The notes under the pieces were generated by a model. The model searched no databases. It saw nothing but the letters and a program-made list of their open reading frames with translations, and had not been told where the DNA came from. The translations under genes were made by a program, and so were the position numbers. Source: Bacteroidales bacterium (GTDB taxonomy: Bacteria; Bacteroidota; Bacteroidia; Bacteroidales; F082). From it: a DNA stretch of 64,000 nt. Shown piece after piece: positions 1-6,872 of this stretch. The stretch lies in assembly GCA_900769945.1 (NCBI GenBank), contig CAAGIO010000022.1:124001-188000 (forward strand), in the 5' to 3' direction. Numbering within the stretch: the first letter of the stretch is position 1; each line of letters opens with the position of its first letter.

Positions 1-237
1 ACAGACCTCACCGGCACTGGTTTCGAGGCCAAACTTCAGGAAAGCATCGACGGAACAGTCTGGGGCGATGTTCCAAACTCGACAAAGGCATTGTCGGCTG
101 GGGCAGCACCGGCGGTCATGTGGAATATCCCATGTCTCCCTGCCGGAATGTTCCTCAGGGTGAAACTGTCAACAAACAGCAATACAGGCTATTTCACCGC
201 TTTCAAATTGTTGAGCAATATGAAACTAAGCGATTAA
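1..237 (+). CDS. Phage virion-associated protein, C-terminal fragment (partial)
   Basis: An open frame enters from the left edge and ends at the TAA at 235-237, giving 78 residues with no start in the window. The fragment reads like the end of a small beta-rich structural protein (Trp, Gly and Ser/Thr rich; it ends MKLSD). I recognise no family. It lies 10 nt upstream of the tail-fibre gene on the same strand, so it is probably a preceding structural gene of the same phage late operon. Function is inferred from position only. Confidence 0.6.
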   Translation, partial: TDLTGTGFEAKLQESIDGTVWGDVPNSTKALSAGAAPAVMWNIPCLPAGMFLRVKLSTNSNTGYFTAFKLLSNMKLSD

Positions 238-247
238 GGAGGTGATT

Positions 248-2698
248 ATGGCAGAAGTTATCAATCTTAACATGTTCGGCGGCGAGACACCGCAGGTAAG
301 CATCATGCCAACCCCATCACCGGAGCTGGCTGGCAAAATCATCCAGTATGCCGGAGCGACGGATGAAAATTTCACCGCCGGATACTTTTACAGATGCGTG
401 ACGACCGGCGACACATCGTCGTGGCAGCGTGTGAACGTGCAGCCATCCGGCGCAGGAACATCATGGGGCGGCATCGACGGCGACATCACCGACCAGACTG
501 ACCTTGCTGAAGCTCTCAACGGCAAGACAGGAAGGCTTGATGTCACCTTTGTCGTTGACACAACCGAGCAGCTCGCCACCAAGACGGCTGTCATGGGCGA
601 CACCGCCATCGTGAAGACCACAGGCAAGATGCACACTTACGGAAGCACATGGGACGGCGGCGTGAACGGCGAATACGGCGTAATCTACATCGGCGAGAAC
701 GAGCAGTACGTCTGGGATACGGCCAAATTCGTCCTCATAAGCACCGAGGACGCCAAGACTTTGAACGGCAAGGATGAGGGGTATTTCGCCAAGGATAGCG
801 AGGCGGCGAAGCGTGACGGCAGCTACCCATTGATGAATGTGGGAAGTGCCAACAACCTCACGGGCGGATTTAAAGTCTCGAGAGAGTTCAGCGAAGACAC
901 TGCTGGTGGCAGTGCTGACATTGCTGATGGTGTTGTGCAAGTAGAGAGGATTAAGGGTAATAGTATTGTTTGGAAAAATCTCATTCCACGCATGAGAGTT
1001 CTTGGTAGTGGTAATATTGAGAATTGGGAGCATTCTGGTGGTACTGGTACTGTTGTTGTTACAGAAACAAGTAATGAAATCACTTTTACAAATATTATAA
1101 TGTATCAACCGTCACCTTCTTTTAGAGGTACACTTATAGTTGGAAGAAAATACTATTGGATTGTGAGAGCAAAAAATAGTAATGCGAATAACTATGTTTA
1201 TTGCGCTCCTCTTAGAGGAGGAAATATTAATACCTATGGTGTTGCCGACGAATGGGTGACGATAAGTGTGTTTGGTGTTGCCATAGCGAAATGGTCCAGT
1301 GGTGGTATTAGATTTCATCAGACCACATCTAATAATATTACAACTATTGATAAGCGTATCGGAATGGTTCTTATTGATGTGAGTTCGATTGAGGAATCAA
1401 CAGGCAAAGAATTTCAGACTAAATCTGACTTTGAGAGTTGGCTTGCTTACAGCGGATTTGAAAATTATTTTGGATATAATGCAGGTGAAATATTTAATCT
1501 CAATCCAACTGCCATTAAGACTATTGGTTTTAACGCTTATAATCATACAACTGGCAAGGCGTATGTGATTGGTGGTAATCAATATCAGATTACGGGTGCT
1601 TATACATCAATTACAGAAGATGGTACGACTATTACTCCAGATAGTAATGGAAAATTCACTCCAACTAAGAATGGAGAATTGGTGATTGCAGGCGGAGACA
1701 GCACTACTACTTGTGTTCATCTTGTGTGGAGCGGTAAGCGTGATGGAAAATATGAGGAACATTGGGAGGAAACTCGTAATATTCCTGTTGCTCAAATCAA
1801 TACTGATGGTACTATTACAGAAAGTGCGGAAGGCAAGACAAGGCTATTTCCTGATGGTCTTCGTAGTGCTGGTAGTGTTTATGATGAGATTACTCCTACT
1901 AAAGCAATTAAGAGAATTGGTGTAAAAGTGTTTAATGGAACAGAAACATGGAATATGGGGATATCAGAGCCTATAAAAGTCTTTTTGACCGCAATAAGTG
2001 ATATTAAATATATTAAAACTGGTACCACTGGAACAACTAATATATTATCTAATATTTATCAAATTCAAACGAAAATTGTTAATTTTCAAACAATAAGTCT
2101 TATAGATAAATCTATAGGAAGAGGTAATAATGGTGGACTACAATATTCTAATATAGCGGTTGTAGATTCGAGTTTTGAATCTACAGCAGATTTAAAACAA
2201 CATCTTCAAGAATTGTATGCAGCAGGCAATCCATTGATATTACTATATGAACTTGAAACGCCTGTCGTTGTCGAATTTACAGAGCCTCTCAATCTTAATT
2301 ATCGTGTGTCGGACTTTGGCACAGAAACATTGCTTCCAATTAATGGTGCAACACCTATTACAACTGCTATTAATATGGATGTCGAATATGGTCTTAATGT
2401 TGTTGATACTGTACGCAACCTGTCGCGCAACTATCTCGGTATGACCGGCACTCAGAACACATTCGCCGTCATCGTATCTGCACTTGCCGCTTACGGCATT
2501 AGTATGACGCTCGGAGACTACGACGAGACAAACAAGTATTACCCTGTGACAATATCGGGCGGCTGGAAGCCTGCAAACGCAGTTCCTGCAAGCGCAACGG
2601 CGGCTGGAAGCAGGGGTGAGTATTACATCGATGCTGAATACTTTTACGTGTGCGTTGACGACGCTACATGGAAGAGGTTTGCGTTGTCAGCGTGGTAG
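248..2698 (+). CDS. Phage tail fibre / receptor-binding-like protein with mosaic centre
   Basis: This is an 816-residue protein. The start is ATG 248, because a strong AAGGAGGT at 236-243 sits just upstream; the in-frame GTG at 242 lies inside that site. The N-terminus (about residues 1-200) has short phage-tail-like segments, including GYFYRCV..SSWQRV at residues 45-62. A similar Tyr/Cys/Trp motif, EYFYVCVDDATWKRF, returns at about 797-811. The centre (about residues 215-715) is clearly more AT-rich at the DNA level than both ends. It contains the segment LILLYELETPVVVEFTEPLN, of a type common in Bacteroides phage tail proteins. This fits an adhesin whose receptor-binding part was exchanged. 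The phage tail role is inferred from composition, motifs and neighbours; no enzymatic motif is visible. Confidence 0.65.
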   Translation: MAEVINLNMFGGETPQVSIMPTPSPELAGKIIQYAGATDENFTAGYFYRCVTTGDTSSWQRVNVQPSGAGTSWGGIDGDITDQTDLAEALNGKTGRLDVTFVVDTTEQLATKTAVMGDTAIVKTTGKMHTYGSTWDGGVNGEYGVIYIGENEQYVWDTAKFVLISTEDAKTLNGKDEGYFAKDSEAAKRDGSYPLMNVGSANNLTGGFKVSREFSEDTAGGSADIADGVVQVERIKGNSIVWKNLIPRMRVLGSGNIENWEHSGGTGTVVVTETSNEITFTNIIMYQPSPSFRGTLIVGRKYYWIVRAKNSNANNYVYCAPLRGGNINTYGVADEWVTISVFGVAIAKWSSGGIRFHQTTSNNITTIDKRIGMVLIDVSSIEESTGKEFQTKSDFESWLAYSGFENYFGYNAGEIFNLNPTAIKTIGFNAYNHTTGKAYVIGGNQYQITGAYTSITEDGTTITPDSNGKFTPTKNGELVIAGGDSTTTCVHLVWSGKRDGKYEEHWEETRNIPVAQINTDGTITESAEGKTRLFPDGLRSAGSVYDEITPTKAIKRIGVKVFNGTETWNMGISEPIKVFLTAISDIKYIKTGTTGTTNILSNIYQIQTKIVNFQTISLIDKSIGRGNNGGLQYSNIAVVDSSFESTADLKQHLQELYAAGNPLILLYELETPVVVEFTEPLNLNYRVSDFGTETLLPINGATPITTAINMDVEYGLNVVDTVRNLSRNYLGMTGTQNTFAVIVSALAAYGISMTLGDYDETNKYYPVTISGGWKPANAVPASATAAGSRGEYYIDAEYFYVCVDDATWKRFALSAW

Positions 2699-2762
2699 CC
2701 ATGGCGAGATTTTAAAAAAGCCCTCCATCTCCGTTAGCCGGCTCCTACCCCAGACTAACGAC

Positions 2763-2820
2763 AAAGGTGCACAACCACCACGACAGAAGGCATAAGTCTT
2801 CACGGTGGTTGTGCACCTTT
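2763..2820. terminator. 17-bp perfect inverted repeat after the tail-fibre gene
   Basis: Arms at 2763-2779 and 2804-2820 are perfectly complementary over 17 bp around a 24-nt loop. The hairpin lies 65 nt beyond the tail-fibre stop. There is only TTAT after the right arm and no strong U-tract, so it may be a terminator, an mRNA stabiliser or a protein-binding palindrome. A smaller stem, CGTTAG (2732-2737) with CTAACG (2755-2760), precedes it. Confidence 0.55.
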
Positions 2821-2946
2821 TATCATTAAAATGGTAGGAGACTGCAAAAATACGCATTTTTTGTACACGCAGACCAAATACCAAAATTATTTAGAACCAA
2901 AACCAAAATTTTGAAACCACAATTATAAACCAAAAACCCCAAAAAC

Positions 2947-3789
2947 ATGACAACAAAAACCAAAACATGGTCATCCGCGCCATTGCCGTTCCAAGGGCAG
3001 AAGCGGAACTTCGCATCGGCTTACAGAGAGGTTCTGAAACTGTATCCAGAGTGTACAACAATCGTTGACCTGTTCGGCGGCTCCGGGCTTCTGGCACGCA
3101 TATCAAAGGACGAAAGGCCTGATGCGAGAGTCATCTTCAACGATTTCGACAACTTTGCCGACAGGGTCAGAAACATCCCGAACACAAACCGTCTGCTGCA
3201 CGCCTTCAGGGAGGTTGTGGCCGGACTGAAGAGGCATTCGCTGATCCCGAAGGAGAAAAAGGGAGCCATTATTTCAATTCTTGAAAAAGAGACTGGCTTT
3301 GTTGACTTTGTGTCGATTTCGTCATCCCTGTTGTTCTCGATGAAGTACGAAACCTCGCTTGAGGGACTGAAAAAGCAGACCTTCTACAACAATGTGCGCC
3401 TTAACGACTACAGCACTGCAAACGGTTACCTTGACGGCATAGAGGTTATGAAAGGCGACTACAAGGAAATCTTTGAGCGGTTCAAAAAAGAGAAAAACGT
3501 GCTTTGGCTCGTTGACCCGCCATATCTATCGACAGACTGTGCGACCTATAACAATCAGTACTGGAAACTCGGCGACTATCTTGACGTTCTGCGCGTTTTA
3601 CAGGGCACCAGTTACGTTTACTTCACCTCTAACAAGAGTTCCATCGTCGAATTGTGCGAGTGGCTTGGTGACGGCCGTGTGACCGCCAATCCGTTTATCG
3701 GAGCCGAGAAGATTACCGTCAAGGAAAACATGAATTACAACACATCGTATCTTGACATCATGATGTATAAGAGAAAGGAGGCTGTATGA
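2947..3789 (+). CDS. D12-class DNA N6-adenine methyltransferase (phage type)
   Basis: A 280-residue enzyme predicted to transfer a methyl group from S-adenosylmethionine to adenine N6 in DNA. The motif order fits the alpha (Dam/D12) class. The N-terminal FQGQK (residues 15-19) is the AdoMet-site motif X type. The glycine-rich DLFGGSG (41-47) is motif I, and the catalytic DPPY is at 190-193 inside WLVDPPYLSTD. No endonuclease gene lies beside it, so it is an orphan methylase, probably for protection of phage DNA or control of expression. Its stop overlaps the start of the next gene by 4 nt (ATGA at 3786-3789), so the two are translated from one message. The DNA target is not predictable from sequence alone. 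Confidence 0.85.
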   Translation: MTTKTKTWSSAPLPFQGQKRNFASAYREVLKLYPECTTIVDLFGGSGLLARISKDERPDARVIFNDFDNFADRVRNIPNTNRLLHAFREVVAGLKRHSLIPKEKKGAIISILEKETGFVDFVSISSSLLFSMKYETSLEGLKKQTFYNNVRLNDYSTANGYLDGIEVMKGDYKEIFERFKKEKNVLWLVDPPYLSTDCATYNNQYWKLGDYLDVLRVLQGTSYVYFTSNKSSIVELCEWLGDGRVTANPFIGAEKITVKENMNYNTSYLDIMMYKRKEAV

Positions 3790-4424
3790 ATAAATACTAC
3801 GAAATGCTTGAGAAGATTCTGACCGAGGGTAAAAACCAGACAAACAAGAAGGGGAATATCCGATATCTGCTTAACGAAAGCATGGTTTTGACACCTGCCG
3901 ACCTTCTGGAGATTTTTGAAGGCCATCCGATAGCTCGAGGCAAGCTGAAGAGCGAGCTGCAGCTGTTTATGGAGGGCGAACGTATGACAGAACGCTACCG
4001 CGAAGCCGGAATAACATGGTGGGACTATTGTGGTTCAGTCCTGGTCAACAGTTACCCGACATATATGGAAAAACTTCCACCTTTGATTGCTAAAATAAAC
4101 AGAGAGAAACGCAACAGCAAGAACTACGTGCTGTTTCTCGGTGCCACCGATGCCGAGAGCAATCAGGCACCATGTATCTCGCTTGTGCAGTTCCAGATAG
4201 ACAACGGAGGTCTGGTCATGACTGCATATCAGCGAAGCAGCGACGCCAACCTCGGGTTGCCGTCTGACATGTACCAGTTGTATTTGATTTCACGTCAGAT
4301 TCACCTGCCTTTAAACTCCATAACGCTTTACATTGGTAACGTTCACATATACGAGAATAACATTGAGAGAACGCAGCAGCTGTTAGCAGGTGAAGCAGGT
4401 GTCAAATTCGATTTAAATGTCTGA
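3786..4424 (+). CDS. Thymidylate synthase-fold protein, candidate dCMP hydroxymethylase
   Basis: This 212-residue protein aligns by eye with thymidylate synthase (about 264 residues) from N- to near C-terminus but is shorter. Retained landmarks are E57, the catalytic Cys C130 (in APC), R150 and D153 in YQRSSD, GLP, and H187/Y189 in VHIYENN. At the position of the uracil-reading Asn (E. coli TS Asn177, GLPFN) this protein has Asp161 (GLPSD). That Asn-to-Asp change is the signature of dCMP-using homologues such as T4 dCMP hydroxymethylase. The TS phosphate-binding RR pair is replaced (SKNY), His after the Cys is Ile, and the C-terminal folate-closing tail is missing. With the adjacent DNA methylase this suggests phage nucleotide or DNA modification. 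Exact substrate is inference. Confidence 0.7.
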   Translation: MNKYYEMLEKILTEGKNQTNKKGNIRYLLNESMVLTPADLLEIFEGHPIARGKLKSELQLFMEGERMTERYREAGITWWDYCGSVLVNSYPTYMEKLPPLIAKINREKRNSKNYVLFLGATDAESNQAPCISLVQFQIDNGGLVMTAYQRSSDANLGLPSDMYQLYLISRQIHLPLNSITLYIGNVHIYENNIERTQQLLAGEAGVKFDLNV

Positions 4425-4454
4425 CAAAAGGCATTTAAAAACCATTAACCAAGT

Positions 4455-4487
4455 AAGGCTGTGCAACAACACACAGCCTTATATTTT
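4455..4487 (+). terminator. Rho-independent terminator after the methylase/TS-like pair
   Basis: The 9-bp stem AAGGCTGTG (4455-4463) pairs with CACAGCCTT (4472-4480), followed by ATATTTTTG. It lies 31 nt after the stop of the TS-like gene and would end the phage late transcript. Confidence 0.75.
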
Positions 4488-4568
4488 TGTCAAAAAATGT
4501 ACTTTTTAATTTTTAAAAGTGGATTTTTCAATTTTGCGATTATAAATACATATCAAAAACATGTGTTG

Positions 4569-4577
4569 CCCCCCCCC
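4569..4577. repeat. C9 homopolymer upstream of the AraC-HTH gene
   Basis: Nine consecutive cytosines, about 30 nt upstream of the ATG at 4607. Tracts of this length are prone to slipped-strand mispairing. Here the tract lies in the presumed leader or promoter spacer. Confidence 0.9.
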
Positions 4578-4606
4578 GTTGCATCAACGCGATAGGGGCA
4601 ATTCTC

Positions 4607-5053
4607 ATGTCGATGAATCTGACCACGAAGGAGATTCAACATGGTGAAACTGTGGTTGAAGAGTCGTTCAGCGAGGAAGAGACAGAATTGCTTGCGTCAA
4701 AATTAAGGGAACAGGGATTTGAATTGCTCGATGACCCGAATGCATGCATTGTGGAAGCCATCAGGGTGGCTGTGCTTGAGTGGGTAAGAATGGAGGAGGG
4801 GAAGCCCAAACTCTCGGTATATGTCAGTCAAAAGATTTGCAAGGACTATAGCAGTTTGAGCAAACTGTTCAGTCAGGTGAAGGGGGGGGGGACCATCGAG
4901 CACTATGCCATACGCCACCGAATTGAGTATGCCAAGGAACTCCTGTGTTACAGCATAACATCGATAAGTGAGATAGCCTATTATCACTGTCCGGTAGAAC
5001 TTTTGAAAAGAATGCTTGCCGAAGCCTCTGAATCGCCGCCGGAAGACACGTAG
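4607..5053 (+). CDS. Small AraC-like helix-turn-helix protein, C-terminus diverged
   Basis: A 148-residue protein. Residues about 65-125 follow the AraC C-terminal DNA-binding pattern, for example LSKLFSQVKGG then TIEHYAIRHRIEYAKELL, and ISEIAY. The second HTH, which usually continues as GYSS..HLS.QFKK, is absent: after SEIAY the sequence turns into about 22 unrelated residues and stops. Either this is a truncated member or a frameshift has removed the last helices. The gene contains a G10 run at 4882-4891, exactly inside the HTH (residues VKGGG), so loss or gain of one G would abolish the protein. The start is ATG 4607 or 4613. It lies at the end of the phage-like block and could be host or phage. 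DNA binding is likely from the family; its target is unknown. Confidence 0.6.
   Translation: MSMNLTTKEIQHGETVVEESFSEEETELLASKLREQGFELLDDPNACIVEAIRVAVLEWVRMEEGKPKLSVYVSQKICKDYSSLSKLFSQVKGGGTIEHYAIRHRIEYAKELLCYSITSISEIAYYHCPVELLKRMLAEASESPPEDT
4882..4891. repeat. G10 homopolymer within the AraC-HTH coding region
   Basis: Ten consecutive guanines encode part of KGGG in the HTH. The current length keeps the frame open; a change of one or two bases would shift it. This is a candidate phase-variable tract. Confidence 0.9.
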
Positions 5054-5092
5054 ATACAATAAAGGGGCTTATCCATACAATAACTATTGCCC

Positions 5093-5114
5093 AACCCCTT
5101 ACATTCAAGGGGTT
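5093..5114. repeat. 8-bp perfect inverted repeat downstream of the AraC-HTH gene
   Basis: AACCCCTT (5093-5100) and AAGGGGTT (5107-5114) form a stem with a 6-nt loop, 40 nt after the stop. No U-tract follows, so this is a weak terminator at best. It also lies at the likely prophage-to-host transition. Confidence 0.5.
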
Positions 5115-5137
5115 GCGATAAGTGAGTTATGATTTAG

Positions 5138-5507
5138 CGGACAGTAATAATTGAGAATATCGACCAATACGATATAGTCTTTATTGGCTATCCGAATTGG
5201 GCTATGGATGTGCCGCAGCCAATTTTCGTGCAAGCGAGTGCAGAGCCGAACTTGTTCGGGCTATGCCTAGCGCAGCCGAAAATCTCAAAGCAAATACTCT
5301 CGTTTTTGACGTCATACAATTTCGCAGGAAAGACGGTAATTCCATTCTGCACCCATGGACGGTTATGGAGCCGGCCGCACATACGCTTCTGTCAGAAATA
5401 CCGTGCCGGGAGCGCCTGTCTTGGAAGGCATTGCCATCGAAGCCACTGATGTTCCGTCTTCGGGAATTAGCGTAATAATTGTAACAGCTTACTCAAAAGA
5501 AAAATAG
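5138..5507 (+). pseudogene. Flavodoxin pseudogene (N-terminal loss, insertion, frameshift)
   Basis: Frame 2 from 5138 reads ENIDQYDIVFIGYPNWAMDV, then FLTSYNFAGKTVIPFCTHG. After a one-base shift near 5360 it reads GYGAGRTYASVRNTVPGAP, then VLEGIAIEATDVPSSGISV, ending at TAG 5505-5507. These are consecutive parts of a Bacteroidota flavodoxin, an FMN electron carrier. The lesions are: an in-frame stop at 5135 with no upstream start (N-terminal FMN loop lost); an extra segment of about 75 nt (roughly 5225-5300) between VPQP and FLTSYN that does not belong to flavodoxin; and a +1 shift at 5357-5361. The product is therefore not functional. Such flavodoxins often sit beside O-acetyltransferase and AraC genes, as here. 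The apparent 92-codon ORF in another frame is not a gene. Confidence 0.75.
5225..5300. repeat. About 75-nt element inserted in-frame within the flavodoxin pseudogene
   Basis: The segment beginning near GTGCAAGCGAGTGCAGAGCC interrupts flavodoxin similarity and contains the near-palindrome AGCCGAACTTGTTCGGGCT. From memory it resembles a sequence found repeatedly in Bacteroidales intergenic regions. No second copy was found in this window, so the repeat nature rests on recall and needs a search. The exact ends are uncertain by several bases. Confidence 0.45.
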
Positions 5508-5554
5508 GACAAATATTCAGCAAAAAGGCTCTTTTCTCCGAATTGCGCAGAAGT

Positions 5555-5562
5555 TAATTTTG
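5555..5562 (+). promoter_or_regulatory. -7 promoter element for the O-acetyltransferase gene
   Basis: TAATTTTG fits the Bacteroidota -7 consensus TAnnTTTG and lies 28 nt before the ATG at 5591. Confidence 0.55.
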
Positions 5563-5590
5563 CAGCATTAAACAGTTAATATTCAGAAAA

Positions 5591-6139
5591 ATGACAGAAT
5601 TAGAGAAAGCATTGAGCGGTGAACAGTTCAGTCGCCGCGATTCTGAAGTGATAGCATTTCAGAATAAGGTCAAGGACCTTTGTTTCGAGTTCAACAACAC
5701 TATCCCTTCATCACCTCGTCGCAAGGAAATATTGAGCGAACTTGTAGAAGGGTACAACGATTATCTGTTCGTTGAATCCGGATTTCAATGTATAATGGGA
5801 AAGAACATCCACTTCAAAGGGACTGCCTTCGTCAATCTGAACTGCACATTCCTCGATTCCAATATCATAACAATCGGTCATTGTGCCTTGATCGGACCAG
5901 GATGCAGCCTTATCTGCACAAATCATTCTCTTGATCCGGTCGAGCGTCTTCAGGGTGTTTTCAACGATCGTCCGATAACAATCGGTGAAAATGTATGGTT
6001 AGGGGCCAACGTTACAGTGCTTCCCGGGGTGACTATCGGAGATAGGGCTGTCATCGGTGCAGGATCAGTGGTAACACATGATATTCCTGCAGACACTGTC
6101 GCTGTTGGTAACCCATGCAAGGTAGTAAGACATCTTTAG
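5591..6139 (+). CDS. Maltose/galactoside-type O-acetyltransferase
   Basis: A 182-residue cytoplasmic acetyl-CoA-dependent sugar O-acetyltransferase of the left-handed beta-helix family, of normal length for MAT/GAT. Residues 1-60 form the N-terminal helical domain. From about 70 onward hexapeptide repeats are visible (ITIGHCALIGPGCSL, ITIGENVWLGANVTVLPG, VTIGDRAVIGAGSVV). The catalytic histidine is H112 in CTNHSLDP. The family ending VAVGNPCKVVR is intact. It follows the flavodoxin pseudogene and carries its own -7 element. The acceptor is probably maltose, glucose or another glycan, possibly as a detoxification or overflow product; this is inferred from the family. Confidence 0.9.
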   Translation: MTELEKALSGEQFSRRDSEVIAFQNKVKDLCFEFNNTIPSSPRRKEILSELVEGYNDYLFVESGFQCIMGKNIHFKGTAFVNLNCTFLDSNIITIGHCALIGPGCSLICTNHSLDPVERLQGVFNDRPITIGENVWLGANVTVLPGVTIGDRAVIGAGSVVTHDIPADTVAVGNPCKVVRHL

Positions 6140-6146
6140 TCTTCAT

Positions 6147-6240
6147 ATTGGGCAGTTTTGCTTTCGCATTGGTCTTATATACCAATATGTTATAACATGA
6201 AGGGTTATTCGCTTCATAATTTCGGCAAAATTGACCAATT
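6147..6240 (+). promoter_or_regulatory. Cluster of CCAAT-type motifs upstream of the 6313 operon
   Basis: The region holds ATTGGGC (6147-6153), an inverted pair ATTGGT (6168-6173)/ACCAAT (6181-6186) with a 7-nt spacer, and TTGACCAATT (6231-6240). The last lies about 40 nt upstream of the -7 element, a usual activator position. The same TTGACCAATT and ATTGGGC words occur in front of the AraC gene at 8684-8730, so these are candidate binding sites of that regulator (inference). Confidence 0.45.
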
Positions 6241-6279
6241 TGCAGGTTTATCTGAAGAAAAATCTTCATTTTCTTGCCA

Positions 6280-6287
6280 TACCTTTG
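6280..6287 (+). promoter_or_regulatory. -7 promoter element of the barrel/hendecad operon
   Basis: TACCTTTG matches TAnnTTTG, 25 nt before the ATG at 6313. Confidence 0.6.
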
Positions 6288-6312
6288 CAGCATGAAATTA
6301 ACACGTAAATAG

Positions 6313-6861
6313 ATGAAAAAAATTATCACAATCATTTGCGCCATTGCATTCTCAGGCGTTGCGCTTTCTGCGCAGAACAATGCAGACAACATTTACGAAA
6401 AGTCACAGAAGCCTGCTTACATGGTCAATGTAGGATACAACAGAGGCTATCGTGCGGACATCGAACTCTCTTGGGAAAACAAGTCTTTATGGGGTATCAC
6501 ATCATCACACGGATTCAGCTTCGGAAACGGCCTTTATGTCGGAGGTGGTGCAGGATTCTGGGCTGATATGACAAAGAATGAGGATGCAACTGGATGGAAT
6601 CATTCATACTTGACTCCTGTATTCGCAGACATCAAGTATTCATTCACAAAGACACTTGTTTCTCCGTTTGTAAGCATGAAAGGTGGTGCAATAGCCGACA
6701 TCACGAACGAGGGCATCAGATTATTTGCCAATCCTGCAGTAGGTATCGATATTGCACGATTCTCATTGAAGGTGGGATACGAATATCAGTTGGGAGTATG
6801 GGGCTATTTTGACGGGAATCACATGCATAATGTGAAACTCGGAGTAGCTTATACATTCTAA
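6313..6861 (+). CDS. Secreted outer-membrane beta-barrel-like protein
   Basis: This 182-residue protein begins with a clear signal peptide (MKKIITIICAIAFSGVALSA, cut before QNN). The mature part alternates hydrophobic and polar residues and ends in phenylalanine (LGVAYTF), as expected for a small eight-stranded outer-membrane barrel. Glycine-rich turns (YVGGGAGFWADM, MKGGAIADI) support this. It is the first gene of a three-gene unit (11 nt to the next gene) with a TAnnTTTG promoter and CCAAT motifs upstream. The exact family and substrate are not recognised. Confidence 0.65.
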   Translation: MKKIITIICAIAFSGVALSAQNNADNIYEKSQKPAYMVNVGYNRGYRADIELSWENKSLWGITSSHGFSFGNGLYVGGGAGFWADMTKNEDATGWNHSYLTPVFADIKYSFTKTLVSPFVSMKGGAIADITNEGIRLFANPAVGIDIARFSLKVGYEYQLGVWGYFDGNHMHNVKLGVAYTF

Positions 6862-6872
6862 ATCAGTGCAAT

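Noticed and set aside
461..1108. 215-codon minus-strand ORF under the tail-fibre gene
   Set aside because: It is antisense to a gene with a strong ribosome site and phage-like protein; its own sequence shows no family pattern.
2400..2698. Diversity-generating retroelement variable region at the tail-fibre end
   Set aside because: No reverse transcriptase gene and no adenine-rich template copy is seen nearby; the C-terminus is short and not a C-type lectin by inspection.
5040..5140. Prophage attachment site
   Set aside because: A change from phage to host genes happens here, but I found no direct repeat, tRNA end or integrase to support an att core.
5197..5475. 92-codon ORF
   Set aside because: It runs through the flavodoxin pseudogene in the wrong frame and has no ribosome site; the real similarity lies in the two other frames.
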